Assembly: GCF_000332515.2 (NCBI RefSeq)
Contig: NZ_AOGZ02000014.1
Coordinates: forward strand, 1,132,001 to 1,196,000
DNA: 64,000 nt
Source of the DNA: Leptospira wolbachii serovar Codice str. CDC
GTDB taxonomy: Bacteria > Spirochaetota > Leptospiria > Leptospirales > Leptospiraceae
Reading direction: 5' to 3'
Shown one piece after another: positions 24,994 through 34,732 of this stretch. The number at the start of each line of letters is the position of its first letter. The first letter of the stretch is position 1. The position numbers and the translations under genes are program-made. The notes beneath the pieces are model-generated. The model made no database searches. It was not told the origin of the DNA and saw nothing but the letters and a program-made list of their open reading frames with translations.

Positions 24994-27615
24994 TCACTGG
25001 GCGGTAGCCTGAATCCAAACCCCATCCTCACGATATCGGGAAGGATCGAGAAGGCCCGAAACCGATCCCGCATCCAAAACAGGCAGGGTGGGAAGGTATC
25101 CAATCTTTTTTGTTCCCGATCGAAACCAGAAATGCAACCAGTTGTAGTGCCAAGAGTAATCAGACCAGGACTTTCCAAGGACACGTTCGGTATAAACTAT
25201 CATTTTAGGAACCGTACGGTAATCGATCCTACGAAATAATTTAAGGAAAGGAATTTCTTCGAATGACCCGGTATCGGATTTACAAGACCAAGACAGATTG
25301 GTGACAGAGCTCCCCGAACCGGCGTTTGCTGGGAAGTCCCAAAGATGTAACCTTTCCTTTTCTTTTAAAATACGAGAACCTTCAAAATAAGCAGTTTCCA
25401 CAAGATTCATACCTTTCCCCTCCAAAGAACGCATGTTTTGTGGGCATTTCCAAGAAAAAGCATTCAGTGGCTTTTGCACCTCCGCTTGCGGAAGAAGAGA
25501 AAAGAAAAATACAAACTGAGTCTCTTTCATTTCTTTTTTGAGAGAACGCATTAAACTTGCACCCGATTCATTCAAATAAATTTGCACAGTGTCCGTATCT
25601 TTACTGGCACTCACCAGTTCTCGTACAGATTCAATCACATCTGAGGTATCTGGTCTTTGGGAACGAATCACCTTCCAACTAAGTTGGTTGCGTTTAGTTT
25701 CTCTCGGATTAAAGGTAAAAAGATAAAACTCATCCTTATAGGGTAACAAAAGGATGGTGGGAAGTTTAGCAGATTCTAAATTGCGAACCGACTCTTCTTC
25801 ATTTTTTCTTTGGATTTGACTTTCGGTTTCACGACTGTCCGCATAAGTTGAGTCAAAAAATTTGGATTCTCTGGCGGTGGAAAAACCAGAGAGGTATTGA
25901 AATTGTTTATCAACAAATTGAATCTGCAACAATGAATGAGGACTTCCCTTACCTCCGCGAATCCACTTCACAGAATTATATTTGTATATAGAATCTAAAA
26001 GCCCCCAAACATCGTTATCATCACGCAGATGGCTGAGTGCATACTCAAAAAACAAATCGGTAGAAAAAGCAAGTGGCCGGTAGTTGCGAATATAATACAA
26101 ATCTTCATACATATTGTTTTGCAAGTAGTCAGAGACACCATCCCGAATGTTTCCATTTACTGGTCCCTTTTTACCAGATGCTGTATGTGCAAATACAAAC
26201 CCGAAATTTCTAAGAAACTCAGCTGCATAAAAAGAATTTTCTTCATCTAAAATTCCCCTACTCTTTGTTAGTTCAATCGTGGACTTTCGGAATTCTTTTC
26301 TATAAATTTGGTTATAGCCTTGTAAGATGGTGGCTGCGTATTCCAACCGCCTCCATTTTTTTTCCTGAGCCATATAAATGATTTCGTCAGTCATCCTTGA
26401 TGACAACTCAGGATTTTGATCCATTAACATCTGTGAAATTCTAAGTTTGGGCCAAATATCTGCTTCTGTTAACTTTTCAGGATCTTTGATTTTTTGCAGA
26501 GCTTTGAGTGCAGCATCAGCACCATTCACTTTATACAGGGAAACGGAGATCAAATCCTTAACCCCACTGATGGACATTGGTTCATTCAAAAAAGGATGAT
26601 GGATATCAGCTGACCAATTATTTAAATCCAACTTCAAATAATAATCTAAAGATTTTTTATAATCTTTCTGGAAATAGGCAAGTGCACCTAACTTCACATA
26701 GATTCGATTAAGGATAGATGCCTTTTTTCCTTTTGCCAATCTCAAAAAATTTAATAAAGATTCTTCAGCTCCAGGATAATCTCCAAGTAAAATTTGAAAA
26801 AATGCCATCCGTTCATTTGAGTTTTCACCAACGAAACCATCCGAGATTCTTTCCAGATCCATAATCATTTTTTGTAAATGAATTCCTTCTCTCACAAATC
26901 CGAGAAATGATAGTTTGGCGGGGAGATCTTCGTCAATTCGATCCAAAAGAGGGATCCATTCCAAGTAAGGATCTTCGAAAAAAGGGGAACTGACACGCAT
27001 TATGTTCACAAAATGTTTATGCATGTCTTTCTCTTTTCCAGAAGGAAGATCTATGTAGTATTGTAAACGGAATACACGACATAAGGAATAGTAAGGTTTT
27101 GTTTTTTGGCAGTCCATTCTGATCATGGACTTTTTTTCATCTTCCCCTGTTTGGAAAAGATTGGTTCGCATATTTTTTGCTAGGTTACGAAAGTAGGTAT
27201 TGGGTTCTTTTTGAATGTATGTATCCAGGATTTTGATCGCTTGAACCTCCTCGCCTTGAGACTGTTTCCATAAAGAGGTCAGTAAAAAATCGGCAAAAGC
27301 ATACTCACCTTTTTTAGTTCGCAGATCGTAAAGGATATTGGCGATCCCTACTTTGTCTTTTTTACGAAGGTAATACTCCCCTAACATGAGATAGTAGTCG
27401 ATCTCTTGGATTTGGGTCATCCCTTCCGGGTTTTTAAATCGGAATTCATCCCTGGCATTTAATATTTCTTTTCCTTGGATCAGGAGTTTTGAGGAGGTTC
27501 CCGCAACCACCCAACCGTGGTTTCTTTGAGATTGGCTCATCAGATTTCCCATTGGAAGTGCGGAAATACAACATAGAAAAATAGAAAGTGACAGGCGATT
27601 CATCATCGTATCCAT
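24994..27615 (-). CDS. Secreted helical-repeat protein with a possible degenerate CHAT domain
   Basis: An 873-residue protein with a signal peptide (starts at 27615, 27606 or 27603 are all possible). Residues about 50-500 are TPR-like helical pairs, for example LGALAYFQKDYKKSLDYYLKL. From about 600 to 873 the order of elements suggests a CHAT caspase-like domain: LPTILLLPYKDEFYLFTF, an YLNESGASLMRSL strand-helix, and a final block LHFWFRSGTKKIGYLPTLP aligned by eye with the CHAT end. The expected His-Gly and Cys dyad is not visible, so a pseudo-enzyme is more likely. Function unknown. It is divergent from the hybrid kinase, with starts only 44 bases apart. Confidence 0.6.
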   Translation of the reverse strand: MDTMMNRLSLSIFLCCISALPMGNLMSQSQRNHGWVVAGTSSKLLIQGKEILNARDEFRFKNPEGMTQIQEIDYYLMLGEYYLRKKDKVGIANILYDLRTKKGEYAFADFLLTSLWKQSQGEEVQAIKILDTYIQKEPNTYFRNLAKNMRTNLFQTGEDEKKSMIRMDCQKTKPYYSLCRVFRLQYYIDLPSGKEKDMHKHFVNIMRVSSPFFEDPYLEWIPLLDRIDEDLPAKLSFLGFVREGIHLQKMIMDLERISDGFVGENSNERMAFFQILLGDYPGAEESLLNFLRLAKGKKASILNRIYVKLGALAYFQKDYKKSLDYYLKLDLNNWSADIHHPFLNEPMSISGVKDLISVSLYKVNGADAALKALQKIKDPEKLTEADIWPKLRISQMLMDQNPELSSRMTDEIIYMAQEKKWRRLEYAATILQGYNQIYRKEFRKSTIELTKSRGILDEENSFYAAEFLRNFGFVFAHTASGKKGPVNGNIRDGVSDYLQNNMYEDLYYIRNYRPLAFSTDLFFEYALSHLRDDNDVWGLLDSIYKYNSVKWIRGGKGSPHSLLQIQFVDKQFQYLSGFSTARESKFFDSTYADSRETESQIQRKNEEESVRNLESAKLPTILLLPYKDEFYLFTFNPRETKRNQLSWKVIRSQRPDTSDVIESVRELVSASKDTDTVQIYLNESGASLMRSLKKEMKETQFVFFFSLLPQAEVQKPLNAFSWKCPQNMRSLEGKGMNLVETAYFEGSRILKEKERLHLWDFPANAGSGSSVTNLSWSCKSDTGSFEEIPFLKLFRRIDYRTVPKMIVYTERVLGKSWSDYSWHYNWLHFWFRSGTKKIGYLPTLPVLDAGSVSGLLDPSRYREDGVWIQATAQ

Positions 27616-27659
27616 TATTCTTTAGGACCAATCGTTTTGGTCAAGTGACATAACAATTC

Positions 27660-30600
27660 ATGGCAGAAAGTTTCAACTACCAATCCATTGTGGAGAGTTT
27701 TGACGAATTTTTAATCTATGTAGATCCCTTCTTAGAAATTCAATTTTCGCGAACCTCTCCCAATCTTTATCTGCCACCTGACTCCATATCCACGGGAAAA
27801 CATATCAACGACCTTCACATCACGCCGAGGGATGCACTCATCCTCACCAACTTATGCCAAGAAACCTTGGCAAGAAAAACTCCATTCCAATTCACAACAA
27901 ATCTACTCGGAAATCCCTTTCGGATCTCTGGACGGTATTTAGAATTTAAAAACACACCAGGAGTCATCCTTCGAGGAGAACCAAACTTTAGCATTGAAAA
28001 TGTAATTTTAGACAGTGGTCCCTATGTGATCTTTCGGTTCAAATTTGATACTGAGTTTTCAACAACTTACGTATCTCCGAATGTTTCACTCAACCTAGGG
28101 TATCAAACAGGTGAATTCAAAAAAGGGATGTTGAAACCAGATGACCTCATCCACCCTGATGATAAAGAAAGAGCACTTACCGAAGAAAAAGAATATATAA
28201 AAAATAAGTTGCGAACGTATCAAAGGGAATTCAGATTCCAAAAACAAGATGGGTCGTATATTTATGTATCCGATTATAGTGTCGTAAGTTATTTCAACTC
28301 AGTTCCCACAGAAAAAATTTGTTATTTCATCGATATTACTGAACGAAAAGACAAAGAAATAGAAATCCTAAAACAACGAGATGAACTTGCAAGACTCAAA
28401 CTATTATTTGAAGAAACGAATGCAGCTGCAAATGTGGGCGGATGGGAAGTTGACCTCACAAACAATAAAATCTTTTGGGCTAAAGAAACAAAAAAAATTC
28501 ATGAAGTTCCCGATAGTTACGAACCAAACCTAGAGACAGCTTTCAGCTTTTATCCTCTTGAAGCAGATAAACAAACTCTATTAAATGCCTTCCACCAAGC
28601 AGAAACAAATGGAACATCTTACGACTTAGTATTAAAAATCAAAACACTTCGAGGAAATTACAAATGGGTGCGCAGCATCGGACATTCCGTATTTGCGGAA
28701 GGAAAATGCATTCGGATTTTTGGAAGTTTTCAAGATATTACAAAAAATGTTGAATTGGATATTCAAAGAGAAGACGCTCTTGCCAATTTAGAAACCATTT
28801 TAGATGCAACGACTCATGTAACTATTATTGGAACTGATACAAACGGCATCATCACACACTTCAACAAGGGTGCAGAATTCCACTTACAATATGATGCAGA
28901 AGAAGTAGTTGGGAAAACCTCACCTGCGATTTTCCATATACCCGAAGAAATTCAATCACGTTCGACCAATCTTTCCAAAGAATTTGGAGTTCCCATATCC
29001 GGATTTGATACGTTTATATACAAAGCGAAGTTAGGTGAATTTGATTCCCATGAATGGACGTATGTTCGCAAAGATAAAACCGAATTTCCTGTCCAACTTG
29101 TAGTGACTGCTAGTAAAAACAAAAAAAACGAAATCACCGGTTACTTGGGGATTGGGATCGATATATCAGCTCACAAAGCCACCGAAGAAGCGTTACGCGC
29201 CAGTGAAAGCAGGTGGCAGTTTGCATTGGAAGGATCTGGAGATGGGATTTGGGATTGGAATGCTGTCACAAACAAAGTTTTCTTCTCCAATCAATGGAAG
29301 AACATGTTGGGATATTCGGAAGAAGAAATAGGATCAGATATTTCCGAATGGGAGTCTAGAGTTCATCCCGCCGACAAACCAAATTATTTTTCCGACTTAG
29401 ATAAACATTTTAACGGGGAAACCTCTGTTTATGTGAATGAACATAGGATGTTGTGTAAAGACGGATCTTATAAATGGATCTTAGACCGAGGAAAAGTCAT
29501 TGAATGGACGGAAGACGGAAAACCACTTCGAATGATAGGAACACACACTGATACCACCGAACGAAAGTTACTCGAAAATGACTTAATCGTTGCTCGCGAA
29601 AATGCAGAAAAAGCATCTCAAGCAAAATCTGACTTTCTTGCCAATATGAGCCATGAAATCAGAACTCCACTCAATGGTGTGATTGGATTTTCCGATCTTC
29701 TTATGCGGACCAATCTCAACCAGGTGCAAAAAAAATACATGGAAACCGTGTATCTTTCAGCTAGTTCTCTATTGGATCTCATCAATGACATCTTAGATTT
29801 TTCTAAAATTGAATCTGGAAAAATGGAACTCTACAAGGAAAGGGTCAATATTTACGATTTACTCCACCAAATTGCTGAGATCGTAAAACACAAAGCTTAT
29901 GAAAAAGGCCTAGAACTCATTCTCAACATTTCACCAAAAGTTCCAAGAAACATATTTGTCGATTCTTTACGACTCAGGCAGATCCTTCTGAATTTAATCG
30001 GGAATGCTTTGAAGTTTACCTTAAAAGGCGAAATTCAAATCAAAATCTCTGCGGAGCCAAAAGGAAAAAACGAATACGAATTACTCTTTGAGGTGATTGA
30101 TACAGGAATTGGCATTAGTCCCGAAAATAGAAATAAAATTTTCGAAGTGTTTTCACAAGCAGACACATCCACCACACGTCAGTTTGGTGGCACTGGTCTA
30201 GGACTATCCATCTCTAGTAAATTATTAAATTTATTTAATTCTAAAATGGAATTAGAATCGGAACGTGACAAAGGTTCTCGTTTCTTTTTTAAAATTGTTA
30301 CCCTTGCTGACAACGAAAGAAACAACGAACCAGAATTAAATGAAATCAAAAAAGTAATGGTTTTGGATGACAACGAAACTAACTTACTCGTGATCCATGA
30401 AATGTTAACTTACAAAGGGATTCGGGTAGATAGTTTTAGATCAGCAAAAGAAGCACTTAACTCCATCTCATCAGGTGTTTTTTATGATGTTATCATCTCC
30501 GATTTTAATATGCCAGAAATGAATGGTTTGGATTTTATTGAAAAACTTTTAAAAACAGTAGAATCAAAAAATTTAAGAAAACCCTTCCTGTCGCTCCATA

Positions 30601-31154
30601 CATCTTCCAATGACGAAAGTATTTATAAAAGAGGAAGAGAACTGGGTGTACAATCTATCCTTTTAAAACCCATTCAGACAAACATCTTGTATGAAAGTTT
30701 GGATAAATTAATCTCTGGCAAAAGTCCAGAAATCATTACAACCAATTACGAACCAGTTCACCCCATCCTAACAACTGAAAAAATTAAGATCATGATTGTT
30801 GAGGATAATCCTGTAAACATGATGTTAACCAAGGCAATTGTCCAAAAATCCCTACCAGGAACCATCATCATCGAGGCTGAGAATGGAGCATTAGCAGTAG
30901 AAAATTTCATCCAAACAGAACCACAGTTGGTATTAATGGATGTGCAAATGCCAGAAATGAATGGTTATGATGCTACAAAAGAAATCCGAAAATTAGCGAA
31001 TGGGAAACTTGTGCCGATCATTGCACTTACCGCCGGGACTCTGTCAGGGGAGGAGGAACGTTGCCTCGAATGCGGGATGAATGATTATATTTCCAAACCC
31101 GTTGTTTTGAAAACCATCTCTGAAAAGATAAAACACTGGCTCCAGCTACATTAG
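27660..31154 (+). CDS. Hybrid sensor histidine kinase with PAS repeats and two receiver domains
   Basis: A 1164-residue soluble protein without membrane helices. About four PAS/PAC units occupy 115-640; clear ones include GYQTGEFKKGM...HPDD and ALEGSGDGIWDW...GYSEEEIG. The HisKA domain has NMSHEIRTPLNG with the phosphorylated His at about 664, followed by an HATPase (VIDTGIGI, FGGTGLGLSI). Two receivers follow: VMVLDDNETN...ISDFNMPEMNG (from about 897) and IMIVEDNPVN...LMDVQMPEMNG (from about 1040). No output domain is present, so phosphate must pass to another protein. It ends 136 bases ahead of the encapsulin gene. Confidence 0.93.
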   Translation: MAESFNYQSIVESFDEFLIYVDPFLEIQFSRTSPNLYLPPDSISTGKHINDLHITPRDALILTNLCQETLARKTPFQFTTNLLGNPFRISGRYLEFKNTPGVILRGEPNFSIENVILDSGPYVIFRFKFDTEFSTTYVSPNVSLNLGYQTGEFKKGMLKPDDLIHPDDKERALTEEKEYIKNKLRTYQREFRFQKQDGSYIYVSDYSVVSYFNSVPTEKICYFIDITERKDKEIEILKQRDELARLKLLFEETNAAANVGGWEVDLTNNKIFWAKETKKIHEVPDSYEPNLETAFSFYPLEADKQTLLNAFHQAETNGTSYDLVLKIKTLRGNYKWVRSIGHSVFAEGKCIRIFGSFQDITKNVELDIQREDALANLETILDATTHVTIIGTDTNGIITHFNKGAEFHLQYDAEEVVGKTSPAIFHIPEEIQSRSTNLSKEFGVPISGFDTFIYKAKLGEFDSHEWTYVRKDKTEFPVQLVVTASKNKKNEITGYLGIGIDISAHKATEEALRASESRWQFALEGSGDGIWDWNAVTNKVFFSNQWKNMLGYSEEEIGSDISEWESRVHPADKPNYFSDLDKHFNGETSVYVNEHRMLCKDGSYKWILDRGKVIEWTEDGKPLRMIGTHTDTTERKLLENDLIVARENAEKASQAKSDFLANMSHEIRTPLNGVIGFSDLLMRTNLNQVQKKYMETVYLSASSLLDLINDILDFSKIESGKMELYKERVNIYDLLHQIAEIVKHKAYEKGLELILNISPKVPRNIFVDSLRLRQILLNLIGNALKFTLKGEIQIKISAEPKGKNEYELLFEVIDTGIGISPENRNKIFEVFSQADTSTTRQFGGTGLGLSISSKLLNLFNSKMELESERDKGSRFFFKIVTLADNERNNEPELNEIKKVMVLDDNETNLLVIHEMLTYKGIRVDSFRSAKEALNSISSGVFYDVIISDFNMPEMNGLDFIEKLLKTVESKNLRKPFLSLHTSSNDESIYKRGRELGVQSILLKPIQTNILYESLDKLISGKSPEIITTNYEPVHPILTTEKIKIMIVEDNPVNMMLTKAIVQKSLPGTIIIEAENGALAVENFIQTEPQLVLMDVQMPEMNGYDATKEIRKLANGKLVPIIALTAGTLSGEEERCLECGMNDYISKPVVLKTISEKIKHWLQLH

Positions 31155-31234
31155 GCCGCCAATCTACTAGTCAATTTCTACAATATTCCACACAAAACTC
31201 CCCTCTATTTTGATTTAAGGGAACGATTCTCGTT

Positions 31235-31252
31235 TTCTGTACACAAACAGAA
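31235..31252. promoter_or_regulatory. Candidate operator upstream of the encapsulin operon
   Basis: TTCTGT-N6-ACAGAA is a perfect spaced palindrome in the only intergenic gap before the encapsulin gene; outer GATTCT/AGAATC bases extend the symmetry. No regulator is known for it. The encapsulin ATG has an AGAGG ribosome site further downstream. Confidence 0.3.
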
Positions 31253-31290
31253 TCAGTCAATAAAGATCCATTTCAAATAAGAGGTCCTTT

Positions 31291-32226
31291 ATGGCAGAAC
31301 AAACCCAACACGCTTTGGGAGATTTAGCCGCACGCCAACTGGCAAATACGGTAAAGACGAATGCACAATACGGTGCGATCACCCCACGTTTTTTAGTTAG
31401 GTTACTTGACTGGAAACCTTTGGAAGCAGGTGTTCTTCGTGTCAACCGAGTCAAATCCAATACACAAGTTGATGTACTTTGTGGACAAAAGGGAGAACAA
31501 GAACTTCCTGAAACATTTGTTAACTACGAAGAAAAACCTCGCGAATACACTCTCAGTTTAATATCCACAATCCTTGATGTACAAACTAGAGTTTCTGATT
31601 TATACAGTTCTCCACATGAACAAATCAACGAACAACTTCGTTTGGCCATTGAAAGTGTAAAAGAAAAACAAGAACTCGAGTTAATCAATAATGAAGATTA
31701 CGGACTTCTTAAAAATGTTCCGGCTCACCAAAGAATTAGTACAAGAAAAGGTCCTCCTACTCCGGATGATTTAGATGATCTCATCACTAAAGTTTGGAAA
31801 GAACCATCTTTCTTTTTGGCTCACCCTTTAGCCATTGCAGCTTTTGGTCGTGAATGTACACGAAGAGGAGTTCCACCGGCCACCGTTACTATGTTTGGTG
31901 CTCAATTCTTAACTTGGCGAGGACTTCCACTCATTCCTACCGACAAACTTCTTGTCAACGGAGAAACAAATCCAAAATCAGCATCAGGAACTTCTAACAT
32001 CTTACTTCTGAGAGTCGGTGAGAAAAAACAAGGGGTAGTCGGTTTATTCCAATCCAATTTACCAGGGGAACAAACTCCAGGACTATCCGTTCGATTTATG
32101 GGAATCAACAGATCGGCGATTGGTTCGTATTTAATTTCTCTTTACTGCTCAGCAGCCATACTTACGGACGATGCCATTGCGGCACTAGACAACGTAGATG
32201 TGGGAAATTATTATGAATACAAATGA
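31291..32226 (+). CDS. Family 2A encapsulin shell protein (SrpI-like)
   Basis: A 311-residue HK97-fold shell protein. Recognised features are ALGDLAARQLANT at the N-terminus, the ITPRFLVRLLDWKPLEAGVLRVNR region, FFLAHPLAIAAFGRECTRRG, TMFGAQFLTWRGLPLIPTDKL, and a C-terminal LLRVGEKKQGVVGL with SYLISLYCSAAILTDDA. These match SrpI and mycobacterial major membrane protein I. There is no cyclic-nucleotide-binding insertion, which places it in family 2A rather than 2B. About 60 subunits should form a roughly 24-nm compartment. The next gene, a cysteine desulfurase with a disordered N-terminal arm, is the expected cargo and overlaps its 3' end by 14 bases. Confidence 0.92.
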   Translation: MAEQTQHALGDLAARQLANTVKTNAQYGAITPRFLVRLLDWKPLEAGVLRVNRVKSNTQVDVLCGQKGEQELPETFVNYEEKPREYTLSLISTILDVQTRVSDLYSSPHEQINEQLRLAIESVKEKQELELINNEDYGLLKNVPAHQRISTRKGPPTPDDLDDLITKVWKEPSFFLAHPLAIAAFGRECTRRGVPPATVTMFGAQFLTWRGLPLIPTDKLLVNGETNPKSASGTSNILLLRVGEKKQGVVGLFQSNLPGEQTPGLSVRFMGINRSAIGSYLISLYCSAAILTDDAIAALDNVDVGNYYEYK

Positions 32227-33721
32227 TCCGAGTTTTCTAAAACTAAACCCGGATTCGTTTGCGAATGTTACTCCTTCCGGTTTCCCTGATGAGAAAACAC
32301 TCGAGAAATTGGCAAAGGAAATGTTTGGGGTTTTACAATCCTATGGTGGAAGTAACCTTCCCACCAATGGTTTGCCATCACCAAATATCTCTCAGGAGAC
32401 ACTTCCCTACCTAGAAGATTTGAAATTAACGGATACCGGTTTTTCTTATTCCGATTTTCAGTCTTTCCCAATCACCAACATACCACAGTCAGGTGGAGGG
32501 AATCTAGCATCCGCAAGGAGAGATTTTCCTATCTTAACGGAAACAGTGAATGGGAAACCGTTGGTCTGGCTCGACAATGCAGCAACCACCCAAAAACCAA
32601 TCTCTGTGATAGAAAGGTTATCTCATTTTTACTTACATGAGAATTCCAATATCCATCGTGCCGCCCATACACTTGCCGCTAGATCCACTGATGCTTATGA
32701 AAAAGCAAGGTCTCTTGTCCAAGGGTTTATTGGTGCTGGAAGCGTAGAGGAAATTGTTTTTGTCAGAGGAACTACGGAAGGAATCAATCTCCTTTCCAAT
32801 ATTATCTCCGACAAACACATCCAAGCCGGTGATGAAATTCTAATCACTCATCTGGAACACCACGCAAACATTGTTCCTTGGCAGATGATTTGCGCGAAAA
32901 AAGGGGCTAAGTTAAAAGTGGCTCCTGTGGATGATTCTGGACAAATCATTCTTAGTGAATACGAACGCCTGTTAAACTCGAAAACAAAAATTGTTTCGAT
33001 CACACAAGTTTCGAATGCACTGGGAACTGTGGTTCCGGTTGAAGAGATGACAAGGTCTGCTCATAAAGTAGGAGCCCTTGTGATTGTGGATGGAGCTCAG
33101 TCTGTATCCCATATGCCAGTGAATGTACAAGAGATCGATTGCGACTTCTTTGTGTTTAGCGGTCATAAACTCTTTGCACCAACTGGGATCGGTGTGGTTT
33201 ACGGAAAAAAAGCCATCTTAGATAGTCTACCTCCCTGGCAAGGTGGTGGGAACATGATCAAAGATGTCCATTTTGATCACACAACCTTCCAAGAAGCACC
33301 ATTTCGGTTTGAAGCAGGAACGGGTAACATCGCCGATGCAGTGGGCCTGGGAGCTGCAATCGAATATCTGAACAGATTCGGAATGAAACAAATTTCAGCT
33401 TTTGAACATGACCTATTGGAATATGGAACCAAAGAACTGTTAAAGGTTCCAGGCCTTCGGTTGATTGGAACGGCTAAAGACAAAGCGGGAGTCTTATCCT
33501 TTGTAGTCGATGGATTCAAAACAGAAGAGATTGGAAAACGATTGGCGGAAGAAGGAATTGCTGTACGCGCCGGCCACCACTGTGCCCAACCAATCTTACG
33601 TAGATTTGGATTGGAATCAACAGTAAGACCATCACTCGCGTTTTACAATTCTTGTGAAGACATTGATGCACTCATCCGAGTGTTGTACGGGTTAGGGAGT
33701 CGGAATCGACTCGGAATTTAG
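32213..33721 (+). CDS. Encapsulated SufS-type cysteine desulfurase with N-terminal cargo-loading extension
   Basis: A 502-residue PLP enzyme. Residues about 1-105 are a low-complexity, Pro/Gly/Ser/Asn-rich extension containing a short helical motif TLEKLAKEMFGVL (29-41) that resembles the LxxLAxEFF-type motif of family 2A cargo desulfurases. The SufS-like body follows: WLDNAATTQKP, LEHHANIVPW, VDGAQSVSHM, PLP lysine in FSGHKLFAPTG, and the persulfide Cys in RAGHHCAQP. It converts cysteine to alanine, leaving a protein persulfide. ATG 32213 (GGGAA upstream) is preferred to 32198. It is translated in an overlap with the shell gene. Confidence 0.92.
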   Translation: MNTNDPSFLKLNPDSFANVTPSGFPDEKTLEKLAKEMFGVLQSYGGSNLPTNGLPSPNISQETLPYLEDLKLTDTGFSYSDFQSFPITNIPQSGGGNLASARRDFPILTETVNGKPLVWLDNAATTQKPISVIERLSHFYLHENSNIHRAAHTLAARSTDAYEKARSLVQGFIGAGSVEEIVFVRGTTEGINLLSNIISDKHIQAGDEILITHLEHHANIVPWQMICAKKGAKLKVAPVDDSGQIILSEYERLLNSKTKIVSITQVSNALGTVVPVEEMTRSAHKVGALVIVDGAQSVSHMPVNVQEIDCDFFVFSGHKLFAPTGIGVVYGKKAILDSLPPWQGGGNMIKDVHFDHTTFQEAPFRFEAGTGNIADAVGLGAAIEYLNRFGMKQISAFEHDLLEYGTKELLKVPGLRLIGTAKDKAGVLSFVVDGFKTEEIGKRLAEEGIAVRAGHHCAQPILRRFGLESTVRPSLAFYNSCEDIDALIRVLYGLGSRNRLGI

Positions 33722-33722
33722 T

Positions 33723-34589
33723 TCAAATGGTGAAATCCAAACCTTGGACTTCATTAGAACTTCTGACTCGTACTTCTGACTTCTGATACACAACAGAATA
33801 CGGAGGGATGCTTTGGGTAATCCAGGCATTTCCTCCGATGATCGACTGTTTGCCTATGACAGTTTCCCCACCGAGAATCGTTGCTCCCGCATAAATCACA
33901 ACTCCCTCTTCGATCGTAGGGTGACGTTTTTGTTTCGCCAAAGACTTGTTTACCGACAAAGCGCCTAAGGTAACACCTTGGTAGATCTTCACGTTGTCCG
34001 CAATCTGAGTGGTTTCTCCAATCACAATCCCTGTTCCATGATCCATAAAAAAAGCTCTTCCGATCTCTGCCCCTGGATGGATGTCAATTCCCGTAGCTTC
34101 ATGGGCCACACCCGATAAAAGTTTTGGGAAAATGGGTAACGAAGATTTGAAAAAATAATTAGCTACTCTGTGGACTGCACCAGCGTAAAACCCGGAATAG
34201 GCGAGGATCACTTCGTGGATACTTTCTGCGGCGGGATCTCCTAAAAAAGCTGCCTCTGCATCTTCCCACATCCATTGATACAAACCAGGAAGTTTGGCAA
34301 CAAAGTTATGCAAAATATCATCCAAGGCTACAACACGTCCAAATTCTCTGTCCGCATAAGAAGCATAAGGTTCTAATAAATTTTTCCAACGGATTCGAAA
34401 GAGTTCCAACTGATCCATAATTTGGTCTTTGGAAGTAAAGTTACGTTCAGAATGGTATCCCGAAAATAGAATGGAAAACAATTCATCTAAAAAGCGACTG
34501 GCGACTTGTTTGCCACCCACCACGGATTCTGGGATGGATTGCCTGCTTAGAATGGAAGTATATAATTCGTCTTGTCCGTTCGATAACAT
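33723..34589 (-). CDS. cysE: Serine O-acetyltransferase (SrpH/EpsC-type)
   Basis: A 288-residue acetyltransferase. Residues about 1-150 are the helical N-terminal domain; the left-handed beta-helix of hexapeptide repeats follows, with GIDIHPGAEIGRAFFMDHGT, VIGETTQIADNVKIYQGVTLG, KRHPTIEEGVVIYAGATILG and IGGNAWITQSIPP. The catalytic His is in MDHGTG and the cofactor-site His in KRHPT. It makes O-acetylserine, the acceptor for sulfide in cysteine synthesis. Its stop is one base from that of the desulfurase (convergent). Linkage of SAT genes to family 2A encapsulin operons is known, as in the srpGHI cluster of Synechococcus. Confidence 0.92.
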   Translation of the reverse strand: MLSNGQDELYTSILSRQSIPESVVGGKQVASRFLDELFSILFSGYHSERNFTSKDQIMDQLELFRIRWKNLLEPYASYADREFGRVVALDDILHNFVAKLPGLYQWMWEDAEAAFLGDPAAESIHEVILAYSGFYAGAVHRVANYFFKSSLPIFPKLLSGVAHEATGIDIHPGAEIGRAFFMDHGTGIVIGETTQIADNVKIYQGVTLGALSVNKSLAKQKRHPTIEEGVVIYAGATILGGETVIGKQSIIGGNAWITQSIPPYSVVYQKSEVRVRSSNEVQGLDFTI

Positions 34590-34732
34590 ATCACTCTACT
34601 AAGAGGTTTTGCCGAAATGAGAGAATTCTAAAAAAGGGAGGATACCAAAAACCAAATGAAAGTCGATAAATCAGATGTACATTCATGCCAAAATATTGAA
34701 TGAGATTGTCCATTTGACCCTATTTCCATCTC

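Noticed and set aside
31291..32226. Family 1 encapsulin or phage capsid
   Set aside because: The motifs are those of SrpI/MMP-I family 2 shells, and no phage genes are nearby.
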